Position numbers and translations under genes: made by a program. A stretch of DNA of 64,000 nucleotides. Source: Aphrocallistes beatrix. Taxonomy: Eukaryota > Porifera > Hexactinellida > Sceptrulophora > Aphrocallistidae. The notes under the pieces are model-generated. The model saw only the letters and a list, made by a program, of their open reading frames with translations. It was not told the origin of the DNA and made no database searches. This document shows, one piece after another, positions 54,012 to 64,000 of this stretch (position 1 is the first letter of the stretch; every line of letters starts with the position of its first letter). The stretch lies in assembly GCA_963281255.1 (NCBI GenBank), contig OY725504.1, positions 1,054,001-1,118,000 on the forward strand, given 5' to 3'.

Positions 54012-54362
54012 CATGGGTTAACGGAAATTTCGTCGCATGGAAAATTCGTCGCCGGAAAATTCGTCGTAGGAAGATTCGTCGCGGAAACCTAAGTTGTATG
54101 TACAATGTGTAAGAAGTGGGTGCTTTTAGGTGTGGAAATATGATGAGGGGGCCGAAGTTGCATTTGAAAGGAGGAATGAAGCTCGAAACCAGGTGTCAAG
54201 GAGGCTTTTGAGGTGGAGAATTAAAGTAGTCACGTGATATCATGGCAATGGAAATACAGGGGATACTGGTTATATTCTTATTTATGCATTAGATACGATA
54301 GCGACGAATCTTCCTTGCGACGAATCTTCCGGCGACGAATTTTTCTCCATTCGTTAACATGA
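54012..54362. mobile_element. Element with inverted AATTCGTCGC arrays and a core shared with 21368-22735
   Basis: Left end CATGGGTTAACGGAAATTTCG then about four copies of GAAAATTCGTCGC. Right end GCGACGAATCTTCC, GCGACGAATTTTTC, then CATTCGTTAACATG, the inverse. The middle (54118-54255) contains CTTTTAGGTGTGGAAA, GCTCGAAACC and CTTTTGAGGTGG in the same order as 21490-21610. The cores match but the end arrays are unrelated. Confidence 0.7.
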
Positions 54363-54440
54363 CTTGTACCATATATTAGTATGGCTTCTTAAAAACTTCA
54401 TCTCAACCCTACTTTAATTATAATTTGAATTTATTCCCAA

Positions 54441-56084
54441 ATGTCTGCTACCCCTCAAAAGGAATTAACAGCAATATGGAACAAGGTGACCACATCTTCT
54501 GACCAATGCTTGGTTTGGATTGAAAAGGGTGCTATGCAGTTGATGAACTTCAACCACACTGAGGCCATTCTCAACTTCCGGAAAGCTCTTAGCTTTGATA
54601 ACGATTGTGCCATGGCACACTATTTCATCGCGTACTGTAACGCCGGTAACTACAATAATCTACTAGGATTTGATTATGCAATAGGATGGGAGGAATCTCA
54701 AAAGGCATTCACCATGGCAGGAAACCTGTCTCTCACTGATTGGGAATCCGCGCTGATTGAAGCACAGGTGCATCGGTTCTGCTCGCCAGTCGGCTCCATA
54801 GCCAATGATACACTGAACAAAAACTATGCCAATAAAATGCGATTAGTTTATCAGAAATTTGAAGACCATGTCGAAGTAGCAGTCTTCTTTGCGGAGTCTT
54901 TAATGAATCTAGCTCCATGGAAGTTATGGACATCTCTTCCTAACATCAAGCCAGCAATCCCGGAAACAGAAGAGCTCACGAATGTACTCGAAAAAGCATT
55001 GAAGTTGGCACCAAACCACCCTGGCCTCTGCCACCTCTACATCCACACCATGGAGTTGTCCCCCACTCCCGAGAAGGCGTTACCTGCAGCAGATGTACTG
55101 CGCTCTCATACCGTGGAGCATGGCCATCTCGTGCACATGGCTAGTCATATTGACATCTGGGTGGGGAATTACAATGAAGCTATTGAGGTCAACAAGCGAG
55201 CTATTCAGTTAGATAAAGAGTTTTTAATAAAGAGGGAAGGTGGTGTGGATTTTTACAACTTTTACTTCTTACACAACTACCATTTTCTCGTGTGGGGAGC
55301 AATGTTAAATGGGCGCTACACCACTGCATTGAAGTATGCTGAAGAAATAAAATTACATACCGGACCTGAAGTTATCCAAAATATGCTAGGTAATCTACCG
55401 ATTGGAATCATATTCGGTGAAGCAATTGCATCCATTGATTGGCACGTACTGGTACGGTTTGGGAAATGGGAAGATATTATCAAACGTCCAATTGAAAAGA
55501 ACAAGGACATGTACCCCAGTTCAGTTGTCATGGCCAGGTATGCAAGAGGAGTGGCGTTTGCAGCATTGGGGCGGATAGCAGAGGCAGAAAAGGAGCGTGA
55601 GCTGTTTTATGAAGTCAGAAAAGATAAAACCTTTGCAAAACGGTGTCAAATGAATAATTTTATGTACAATCAAGAGAAGCCTGGGCGGGGAATACTCGAC
55701 ATAGCAGAGGCTGTGCTGAATGGCGAAATTGAATATCGCAAAGGGAATTTTGAAGAAGCTTTTAGACAACTGCGTCTAGCTGTGGAACGAGATTGCCATT
55801 TGGTGTACAGTGAACCATGGTCCTGGATGATGCCAACTCGACACGTGCTGGGCGCTCTGCTACTCGAGCATGGAAATGTTGCTGAAGCTGAAGCAGTCTA
55901 CCGAGAAGACCTCTCTCAGTACAAGAACAACATGTGGTCATTACTGGGACTACACCAGACTCTGAAAGAGCAGAAGAGAGTCGAAGAAGCAGACTCAGTG
56001 CTTGGGTTGTTCCATAAAGCCAGCGCACTTGCTGAAATCAAGATAGGCGCTTCCTGCTTGTGTGCTACGCAGATAAGTTCTTAG
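54441..56084 (+). CDS. Tetratricopeptide-repeat protein of the HxxHMxSHI family
   Basis: 547 residues, intronless, ATG 54441. Helical TPR-type repeats run throughout (NFNHTEAILNFRKALSFDND; NYNEAIEVNKRAIQLDKEF; EGNFEEAFRQLRLAVERD-like near 440; NVAEAEAVYREDL). A conserved signature is HPGLCHLYIHTMELSPTPEKAL followed by GHLVHMASHIDIWVGNY, which I recognise from a family of ~500-residue TPR proteins present in bacteria, fungi and invertebrates with no firmly known function. Bacterial transfer is possible but base composition does not stand out. No signal peptide. Confidence 0.8.
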   Translation: MSATPQKELTAIWNKVTTSSDQCLVWIEKGAMQLMNFNHTEAILNFRKALSFDNDCAMAHYFIAYCNAGNYNNLLGFDYAIGWEESQKAFTMAGNLSLTDWESALIEAQVHRFCSPVGSIANDTLNKNYANKMRLVYQKFEDHVEVAVFFAESLMNLAPWKLWTSLPNIKPAIPETEELTNVLEKALKLAPNHPGLCHLYIHTMELSPTPEKALPAADVLRSHTVEHGHLVHMASHIDIWVGNYNEAIEVNKRAIQLDKEFLIKREGGVDFYNFYFLHNYHFLVWGAMLNGRYTTALKYAEEIKLHTGPEVIQNMLGNLPIGIIFGEAIASIDWHVLVRFGKWEDIIKRPIEKNKDMYPSSVVMARYARGVAFAALGRIAEAEKERELFYEVRKDKTFAKRCQMNNFMYNQEKPGRGILDIAEAVLNGEIEYRKGNFEEAFRQLRLAVERDCHLVYSEPWSWMMPTRHVLGALLLEHGNVAEAEAVYREDLSQYKNNMWSLLGLHQTLKEQKRVEEADSVLGLFHKASALAEIKIGASCLCATQISS

Positions 56085-56734
56085 AATTCTTATAAAATCA
56101 CAAACTTGATCTAATAAGCATTAATACTACTAGCATAGGATTATAAATATGGTGTCAATTATATTACGTATGTCATATTTATTGGAGATCGTTAGTTAGA
56201 ACCGTTATACATATTTCAACCTTATCCAGGATTTATAAACAGTTTACTCAAACTCGTTTGCTGCAAAAATTTGGGTCGGTATTAGAGGATACTCCGAAAC
56301 TTGTAAGGTACCATTAACTCTCCTGGTGTTTGCCTTGACTTTGCTACTGCAATTAATTGGTCTGGATACGCAGAAGACTTACTCTACACAATCAATATCG
56401 ATCCTAGCTGAAATATGATCCCGGTCAAGATCATTATTTCAAAAGGGATCGCGAGTCCGATCTCGACCATTTTCCATTTTTTGGTAATTTATATATATAT
56501 ATGAGAGGCGCGAGAGATAATATTTCATACCATTTGAGGGGTAAGGCACAACTTTGAGGGGGGGTTAGCCTCCCACCAGCTCCCCGAATATTTTGTGCCT
56601 CGAGCGTCCTTTTGGTGACCCCCCTCCCTCCTCCAATTTAATGTATTTTAGTAAGATAATGATGATGAATCTCAATGATAGCACGATCCTACTGCCTTTT
56701 ACATCTAATCTATGTGTGCCTATATTTCAGGTAA
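56085..56734. other. Intergenic region and probable 5' UTR intron of GGCT
   Basis: TATATTTCAG (56721-56730) four bases before the GGCT ATG looks like a 3' splice site, so an upstream untranslated exon may lie here. Otherwise AT-rich with a short TA run and a G-rich patch (GAGGGGGGGTTAG). Confidence 0.4.
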
Positions 56735-57262
56735 ATGGCTAGTGCTTCTAAAGTTGCTTCTTCCCAATCAGGTCCAGATTATTTCATTTATTTCGGGTAT
56801 GGATCCAATATGAGCACAGAACGAATCAACATCAGCAATCCTTCAGCGACCTACATGTCTAACGGCTATCTGGACGATTACAAGCTATCATTCTACCTCC
56901 CAGACGGGAAGGCAGGTGGCTGGGGTGGAGCAGCCGCTACTTTAGATAACATTGAAGGTGCGAAAGCCTGGGGAACAATTTGGAGAATTGGAAAGGAGAA
57001 TTTGGAATCGCTTGATAAACAAGAAGGTGTTCCGTTTATATATAAACGCTATGAGATGGAAATCGCTACTGAGAATGGAGAGAGGGTGAATAGCGTGATA
57101 TATCTGATGAGTGAAGGAATTAAAGTGAAAGGGTTACCCTCTCCAAAATACATCGAGACGATACGGAAAGGTGCGAAAGAACACAATTTGCCAAAAGAAT
57201 ATCAGGAATGGTTGGGGAGTTTAGAGGACAATGGTTATGAAGGGGAAGTTAAAATCCCATAG
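56735..57262 (+). CDS. GGCT: Gamma-glutamylcyclotransferase
   Basis: 175 residues (human GGCT 188). It converts gamma-glutamyl amino acids to 5-oxoproline and the free amino acid in the gamma-glutamyl/glutathione cycle, in the cytosol. FGYGSNM at residues 20-26 is the substrate-binding loop, GGWGGAAATL follows, and LDKQEGV carries the catalytic Glu (E97). The C-terminal PSPKYIETIRKGAKEHNLP also matches the family. ATG 56735 lies just after a 3' splice-like TTTCAG. Confidence 0.93.
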   Translation: MASASKVASSQSGPDYFIYFGYGSNMSTERINISNPSATYMSNGYLDDYKLSFYLPDGKAGGWGGAAATLDNIEGAKAWGTIWRIGKENLESLDKQEGVPFIYKRYEMEIATENGERVNSVIYLMSEGIKVKGLPSPKYIETIRKGAKEHNLPKEYQEWLGSLEDNGYEGEVKIP

Positions 57263-59695
57263 TTACTCATATGTGCAAAAATGCCCAATGAAACTACGTA
57301 TATTATTTGTCTATCAACATATTTTGTAGGATAAATTGCAGATACAGATTTAGTTACTGGAGTATGTGTAATAATATTAAATTTATAGGCCGAGGAGAAA
57401 ATTGCCATCAAAGATTTGTAAATAATACGCGGCGGCGATTCGGAACTCCGTTCGTAGTGGGGACACAAACGATTTACGAGCAAGCGTAGCGACTACCACA
57501 AATTTAGAGTTTTAGTTTCCTACTTTATCACATGTTATATACACCTTTACACTATTAGTTAACGTTTAGATTACCAACTAAGGAGATCATATTGTTTAAA
57601 TTACAAAGTCCTAGGGGGGGGAGGGGGTCCACGGGTCTTGAGACCATTTGCGTGGCTACAGGGTTGCTGGCAACACCAGTAATTGTTGGTTGCTACTCCC
57701 AGAACTTAAACAATAAGCTAGGCATAGACGCAACGAGGGTCATTTGGCTGGGCACGTGGTCGCCCAGGTTTGGTGAATGCTCACCCTGCTAAACAATTTT
57801 AAGTAAAATGTCTACCCAGCCAAGTGATCAGAACTTATTTGCGCCAATGGCTACCAGGGGCGTAGCTAGACATTTCTCAGGAGGGGGGGAGATATTGAAA
57901 ATATGTCTTTTAGATGGACAAAAAGAGAGCGTCCTTAAGTTCTTAAGTTAAGTCCTTAAGTCCTTAAGGTCTGGGGATTGCTCCCCCAGGAATTTTTTTA
58001 TATCTTATATGTTCACATATGGATCTAAAGCTATTTTTAGCCTCTAATGAGCAATTATTTGCACTTAATTTATCTTTTATTTGGAGATTTATATACATCG
58101 TGATTGTGTGAGTCATTCTTAACGTTCTAGCTAGACCTTACAACTTAACATGTCCCTGGACTGGAGGAAGAGAGATGTTCACATCTGCTCTTTTTACCTC
58201 GCCTATCTCTGCTTCAGACCTAAAACACCCCGTATTGCCCGCTTCTGCCCCCCCTTCCTACGCCTATACCTGAGACCTGGCACCAGTCCTCCTAGCTTTG
58301 CTTTTGAAGTATGATCACTAAACCAAGTTTTCCATTAGAATTAGAAATAGTAGGTTTCATCCAGACTTTTGCGGTGCGTAAATTTGAACCAATATTGATC
58401 TAGTCCGCGAAATTTTGCTTAAAATCCTATATCTTAATATTAAATGCATAGGCTAGGCGCATGAAAAGAATCAGAGGGGTAGTTTTAGGTGTACATTGGA
58501 TGAAACCCTGTGCGTAGGTGGCTATTCTTATTTCGTTTCACTCCGTCTACGTAATATGACCATTTTCTATTAGAAAACTGCTTTTACAAACAATAGTAAG
58601 ATCATTCTTATAAAACCATATGAAGTATTAATTACACAAAAGATACTATATTAGATCTTTACAAGTGCAGTCTGTATGTGAGCCAGCCTCTGTCTATGGG
58701 GTCTATCTGAGCCGAAAGCAGATAGAAATGTTGAAGTTGAAGTAATTCTGTGTGACACATTCGAAATGTAGCAACTATGACCCATAATAATCAGCATATT
58801 ACCGAATCAGCTGTGACAAGAAACTTAAAATGAAACAGACCACTTCAATGCCTCCCTTGGCAGTGGAATTTGGTGCTCACTTTTTGAATCCAAAATATTT
58901 GAAAATGCTATACCCCAATTCCTAAATAACAAATATAGAAAGCACAAAATAAAATAAATTCAAAATTAGTGTTTTGCGTATATATACTGTACAGTATGAT
59001 GTGCATAAGGTTCGATATTATGTAACTTAATCTTGACGAAATCACTAAAGAAACTCCATTTGGGGCAATGCTTAATATTTATGTTAATGTATTTTGCATT
59101 GATCGTAAGGAAATTGGGTTCATTGAGAATTCTCAGATACGTACACGGATATCAGTTTGCATTCCATGTATGATACATAGGTAATATTGGGTCAAAATTA
59201 GGCCATGTAAATAAATACTTGTTTATCATCCCCGCCTGATTTTTTCCGTCAGGACAATGTATTTATACTATACAGTCTAAACCATTTTTTACTATTTCTC
59301 CACAGGTTCAAGCAGTAAGAAAAATGTCAGTCGACTGACTGACAGTACAACTCCGTAGGGCATTTGCATAATGAACCTACATCCTTAATTACTTTTAAAC
59401 AATTTATAAATTGGTATATAAGCTATCGTCTTATATACCAATTTATTTCAGACCATTCCCTGTATCGTCGTATAGTGGTTGGGAATAACAGTGCATATCA
59501 AAAATATTCTGAATCGTTTTATTATGAACAAAATCTTTAAAAACTAGAAGTCTTAATTTTACATTACACACACATTAACACACAAATAATGTAGAATGTA
59601 CATTTTTAATAGATACTTACTATGCATCAAACTTCTATCCCTTTACTCGTATATAGAATCATTCAACAAAATTTACAAAATCTAAAAGTCACATA
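57263..59695. other. Gene-free repeat-rich stretch (2.4 kb)
   Basis: No supported gene. A G-rich tract (57610-57630, GGGGGGGGAGGGGGT) and CAGGGGCGTAGCTAG (57857) opposite CTACGCCTATACCTG (about 58259-58273) may mark a small DNA transposon. 59318-59405 is the reverse copy of the repeat at 36790. AATAAA-like signals for the DUSP gene may lie near 59590. Confidence 0.4.
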
Positions 59696-60646
59696 TCAGA
59701 GCCAATCTCTGACCTTAGGCCACTCCCCATCATCACCGCATATCACCAGCAGAACGATTCCTTCAGGAAACAGGCTAGAAGCAGTTTCAGCGAGAGGAGA
59801 GATTGGTTTCCAAATAGTCTCGTGTAAACTCGTTACGTACAGACGGACTTTGCGGTTGTAGGGTACGTTATAAACGCGACAGATCTTCTTAGCAACCATT
59901 TCTACACTTTCTGATGATTCGAAAGTAACAACACGGAAGTGTGTGATATCAGGGTGACAGAAGCACCACATATCACTCTGCTCGTCGTCCGATGGAATTC
60001 CTGAGGGATTAACATTTATCGCCATGTCTCCCTTCGCAAGTCCATACCACGACACCAGGAATTTCCATTTGCTTACTGACACACGGGTGAGATTGGTAGT
60101 TTCGAGGTGACAACTATCTATTCTGCTGTCTCGTATTGAAAGCACATTAATTGGGCCTAAGGTGTCATCTTTACTCAACCATTTACTATCCCAACTTTTC
60201 TGAACGAAGAACCATTCACCAGCTTCATGTCCATGGTTTATGATTGCCTTCTGATTTTCAAAATTAGGTGGCGGCATCTTGACGTAGAAGAATGGTTTTA
60301 ACTTAGACAGATCTTGTACTACACACATGTTGAGACAGTGCACGGGGTAGGCAGGGATATTGGAATACATTTCTATCGTTAAAAATTCAAATAATGATTG
60401 AACTGTTTCGTTTGAATAATTTATTAAACGTTTCCGATTATCTAAACGTGTTATTTGGATGAAGTTCATTTGATCTCTTAATGCCGTCAACTCTGCAGAT
60501 ATTTCTTCACATAATTCTCTAATAACATCGTAAAGGAGTAGCTCATCCTCACCAAACTCTAACGTTGCTTCTAAGATGCTCTCTTTCATACAACGCATTC
60601 CTAACTCTAGATCTTCAGTGAAGATGGGAAGAGAATGAAGAGACAT
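59696..60646 (-). CDS. DUSP + ubiquitin-like protein lacking the USP protease domain
   Basis: 316 residues, ATG 60646. The N-terminus (about 1-100) is helical. Residues about 138-215 match a DUSP domain: AGEWFFVQKSWDSKWLSKDD, LGPINVLSIRDS, then WKFLVSWYGLAKGD, the W-x-x-L-x-x-W-Y-G hallmark. Residues about 235-310 look like a ubiquitin-like fold (ESVEMVAKKICRVYNV, KVRLYVTSLHETIWKPI). USP4, USP11 and USP15 start with DUSP-UBL followed by a catalytic domain. Here the frame ends after the UBL, so this is a stand-alone adaptor or a truncated USP relative. It probably binds partners rather than cleaving ubiquitin. Confidence 0.72.
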   Translation of the reverse strand: MSLHSLPIFTEDLELGMRCMKESILEATLEFGEDELLLYDVIRELCEEISAELTALRDQMNFIQITRLDNRKRLINYSNETVQSLFEFLTIEMYSNIPAYPVHCLNMCVVQDLSKLKPFFYVKMPPPNFENQKAIINHGHEAGEWFFVQKSWDSKWLSKDDTLGPINVLSIRDSRIDSCHLETTNLTRVSVSKWKFLVSWYGLAKGDMAINVNPSGIPSDDEQSDMWCFCHPDITHFRVVTFESSESVEMVAKKICRVYNVPYNRKVRLYVTSLHETIWKPISPLAETASSLFPEGIVLLVICGDDGEWPKVRDWL

Positions 60647-62337
60647 CTTCTTATTGAAATGTAGCTAGAAATAACACGCAAGACTGAAGAAAATTAGACA
60701 AATAAGCCAGTTGAGTTCTATTTGCATAGTATTAGCATCACTTTAATGTCATTTCAAGTGAGTTTCTGAAGTTTGTATCGTCCCCCGTTATTAGGATCCA
60801 TTTATGGTATTTATGGTAAACCTTTACTCTTATTTTCGCGAAATTTTACTCCTTAAACAAGGGAGAATTCGTACCCATCTCCGACTGACTAATTAATTTA
60901 ATAACAAATTTCAAATTTATTTTTCGATATATATATATATTGGCGCTCAAACTTTTACTTGGTGGAAGCTGTGAGAATCCATCCCCGACCCTACCGAATA
61001 CACCAGACCAGACCAGACCAGACCACTTGCTAATTATCTGCTAACAAATTACAAAAAAATAATTTTGACATTTTGACACGCAATAATTCGATATGTGCAA
61101 AACACAATGGTAAGGAAAATGGAATTTATATGCGGTGAAACATCAAAATTTTACAACTAAAGTTCTACGTATATACTTGTACTAAATTACAAATTACAGG
61201 TTTGGATTCCTTAATAAAAGTGGCTTAATCAGTTTTCACTTCATCATTTTTGTATAGAGACTCTGAGAGTATACTATTGTCCTAGACAGGAGTAACTAGC
61301 TTCAATGGAATTGATACATAAATTCGTTTAGATATCATAATATTGAACATTCAAGCTTTGGTAGTTAAATAATTTACGCCATACATTCATACAATATTTT
61401 TTTAAAATAAATGAAAAGCACCAAATATTTCTAATTAAATGTTATTACTCGTAAATTGAAACCTATTTGAACTAAATTTATCTCTGAAAAATCTCAAAGT
61501 TATCTATCCTGGAGAAATCTGGCTCGAATAGAGAGATATAGCATCTTCTGATGGAGGTTCATAATTTATATACTACGTATATGTCAAATCAGTATATGCA
61601 GTCGGTAACCCATAAGCCAATCATATATCCCAGCCCATTCTCTTTCTACTTGAATAGTTACCTTCAATGAATTCCCATTTAGTTCACTATGGACATTACG
61701 GATGACAGATTCCAAAAAGAAAAAGTAGAAATGAAACCTGAAACAATTAAGAATTACGCCGAAATCAGTTCTAACTATTCCAATATGAGACTTACACTGC
61801 ATACATTCCATTGATGATTTAATTAATTGTCCATAATTAAACTTCACTTGTCTACTTAAGATTTCCAATGTAAGTTTTAACCTGTGATAATTGTTTGCTA
61901 TTACTTGTAATATTAAATTACATAATCTTAACAATCATTGAATGGTCAACTTAGAACTTCAGATGATATGATTGAGTCATCTTCTTTAAAATCATAATTC
62001 TACTCCATTTCTGTCGTAGTTCCAGTCGCCCACTCAACTATTTATTCATCGTTCCAACCAATTTCCCATTTATAGAACGAACTTTCATATTGTATTTCGT
62101 AAATGGATGATTTAATTATATTTTAAAATGGGAGAAATATCATGACCGATGCAATCTCTTAGCCAAATCAAAAGCAAATCTCAGCCCAAATTTTATGAGT
62201 CCCCACTAGCTTATTTAAATAAATGAGTTTGGTCCCGCAAGCAAAAAAGCCCCCACATAGAAATTCCTTTTCTTTGAATTGGTTGAATAAATTGCCTAAA
62301 TGATTTTTGGAATAATGGACATAATTTAGAAATATAC
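60647..62337. other. Gene-free AT-rich stretch (1.7 kb)
   Basis: Contains a short ACCAG repeat (ACCAGACCAGACCAGACCAG, about 61002-61022) and a TA run near 60930. The short open frames here show no family features. The promoter of the DUSP gene is expected just right of 60646. Confidence 0.4.
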
Positions 62338-63533
62338 AGCAACCTACGTTGCTACATACGTAGAAGAGCTCGAGCAACCTACGTTGCTAGAAATGAGCTA
62401 GCAACCTAGGATGCTGGGAGCTTAGTATGTAGCAACCTATGACAAATAGCATTATTGCTTGCATTCATAGATTAATATTATTATTCATTGGCATACATTA
62501 TTTTATTTCATTAAATTTTCATCTTACTATGTATAGTCCATAGGGTTCCTAGGGGCACAAATTTTAAGAAGTTTACTGCTTATATTCGTACAGAGTTTAT
62601 TTTGAAAAAAATTATTAGGAGAGGGGTATAAACTAAGAGAATCATCACTCATTATATATTTTTTATCATACGTATAGTATTATAAAAATTTCCCCTACCT
62701 TATATTCTACATATACAAGTACATCAAGAAAAAATAATTTAGGATTGAGGGGAATCTAGGACTCAGAAAACTGGGTGAGATTGATCACAGCGAGCAAATA
62801 TCCGTTAAAAGCGCACGATACGCGCCTTAATTCAACCATCTCTACCTAACTCCGTCTTACATGGTGCAAGCCTAAAATCCGGGACGGGACAGGATAGCCC
62901 CAGAATATCTAGGTACCTAATTCCAGACGGTCAATGTGCTTAATTTTCGTGACAGTTTAAGATACTAATTTCCGAGATAGAACGACCCATCCCGGAAATT
63001 AGGTACCTAGATTTTCCGGGAATGTCCCCCCAGTCCCTTTTTAGCATGCCCCTTATACGACGTTTCTTATTTAGGGGTCAGGACCTCTTATAGGGACACG
63101 CCCCTATGGCTTGGACGATGTACTACGTCCGTCCGTCCGTGAGTGCGTTAGTTCGTTAGTTCATCCATATATAAGTGGTATTAAAATATAAGATTCGCTA
63201 CGTCACAGGAGGCAAACTGGATTACCCTATTGTATTACTTTACGCACCTATTCTTAGGATCTTTAAAAAATGTGAATTGAATTAAATGTTCAATCATTGA
63301 AAGAACTTAACGGCAGTAGGCAGTGAGAGTCTAACTTAAAGCAGATGATTTAATAAATAGAAGTTTCACTAAAAATTAAAAAATAAATTATACGTGTATA
63401 TAAAATTGACTATCTAATGAAATATACTTGTACAGATGAAATTGATATTGGCTAATACGTATATATGAATAAAAGCGGTAATGCAATTTCTCATAGGTTG
63501 CTCGAGCTCTTCTATGTAGCAACCTAGGTTGCT
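62338..63533. mobile_element. 1.2-kb element with AGCAACCTACGTTGCT-type inverted ends
   Basis: The left end AGCAACCTACGTTGCTACAT ... GAAGAGCTCGAGCAACCT (62338-62380) matches the reverse complement of the right end (63494-63533), with a 3-bp indel. The left side has further AGCAACCTA repeats to 62440. Inside are a dispersed repeat (62880-63030) shared with 50400-50520 and short CGTC/GTTAGTTC runs. No transposase frame. Confidence 0.65.
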
Positions 63534-63867
63534 GTTTAGAAAAACCCTAATTTATATTGTTTCGGTCTTTCAGGTCATTGATAAATACTAACAAATTAGA
63601 GTAACCAAAATGTAAACCATCAAACTGGTAGCTTCAAACAACAGATCTTCTTCGATTAACAAACTATCAATTTCCTAAGGATTTTTTAATTCTAATTGTC
63701 AAATCAATAAACAATTAATTATAAATATTGGTACCTAAAACTAATTTTCTGATGGCTGTGAACTCTAGAGTTATCTCCGCCCTCTACCCCTGAAAATACA
63801 AGTACCATATAATCTTTATTATAAATTTATAATTATAAATAAACGCAATACTTTCAAATGACAGTGA

Positions 63868-64000
63868 GAGTAGACTGGAATGTGGAACTGGTGTCTTCTC
63901 GAATCAACTCTCTCAACGCCATCGTCGCGTAGCAGCTCTTCGGGAGTTGGAGAGTCAGCAGGAGTGCTGTCCTACTCTCCGCACCTTCACACCTACTGGA
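63868..64000 (+). CDS. Possible first coding segment of a gene running off the window
   Basis: GC content rises sharply after about 63865, and one plus frame stays open to the window end (SESRLECGTGVFSNQLSQRH, then RRVAALRELESQQECC), following CAAATGACAG, a possible 3' splice site. It may be an exon start; a minus frame is also open here. No domain is identifiable in 40 residues. Confidence 0.3.

Noticed and set aside
54441-56084. Recent bacterial transfer of the TPR gene
   Set aside because: The family is common in bacteria, but it also occurs in invertebrates and fungi, and composition here matches neighbouring host genes.

Overview
The window looks like nuclear DNA of an animal. It is AT-rich, genes lie on both strands separated by long non-coding stretches full of small transposons, spliceosomal introns can be reconstructed, and the recognisable genes are animal ones: BTAF1/MOT1, SUFU, GGCT, an ankyrin TRP-type channel, a TM2-like membrane protein and NHL-repeat proteins. 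Many genes are intronless or nearly so (BTAF1 is one 5.4-kb open frame). A sponge or another non-bilaterian animal is my best guess, but no rRNA or mitochondrial marker is present to prove it.

Layout. 0-1.2 kb: FHA protein with three UBZ-like zinc fingers (-). 5.8-6.4 kb: TM2-like membrane protein (-). 9.0-14.5 kb: BTAF1 (-). 14.9-15.7 kb: a small element with 26-bp terminal inverted repeats and 17-bp flanking direct repeats. 16.1-19.8 kb: a protein with two tandem ankyrin + ADP-ribosyltransferase modules (+). 20.1-22.7 kb: several MITE-like elements. 22.9-27.2 kb: three-exon TRP-type channel (+). 27.5-28.9 kb: hAT, pogo and hairpin MITEs. 29.0-30.3 kb: SUFU (-). 31.1-35.6 kb: two almost identical MFS sugar-transporter genes in inverted orientation. 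37.0-38.4 kb: coiled-coil NHL protein (-). 39.3-42.5 kb: transposon exon remnant, inverted 140-bp satellite arrays, a 12-bp array and a pogo MITE. 42.5-51.3 kb: a second NHL gene whose intron holds a complete 6.7-kb transposon. 52.0-53.1 kb: orphan multi-pass membrane protein (+). 54.4-56.1 kb: TPR protein (+). 56.7-57.3 kb: GGCT (+). 59.7-60.6 kb: DUSP + ubiquitin-like protein (-). 62.3-63.5 kb: inverted-repeat element.

The most notable item is the transposon at 42968-49708. Its ends are inverted arrays of a 22-bp unit centred on a 10-bp palindrome. It carries two tail-to-tail spliced genes that I could rebuild with consistent splice phases and no internal stops: an 8-exon, 790-residue transposase of the Kyakuja-Dileera-Zisupton (KDZ) type with candidate catalytic D, D and E and Cys clusters, and a 5-exon, 514-residue Ulp1-like cysteine protease with H, D, Q and C plus a C-terminal PHD finger. 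Both look intact, so the element may be young or active. Several other elements in the window share the layout of inverted, tandemly repeated ends, suggesting that such architectures are common in this genome.
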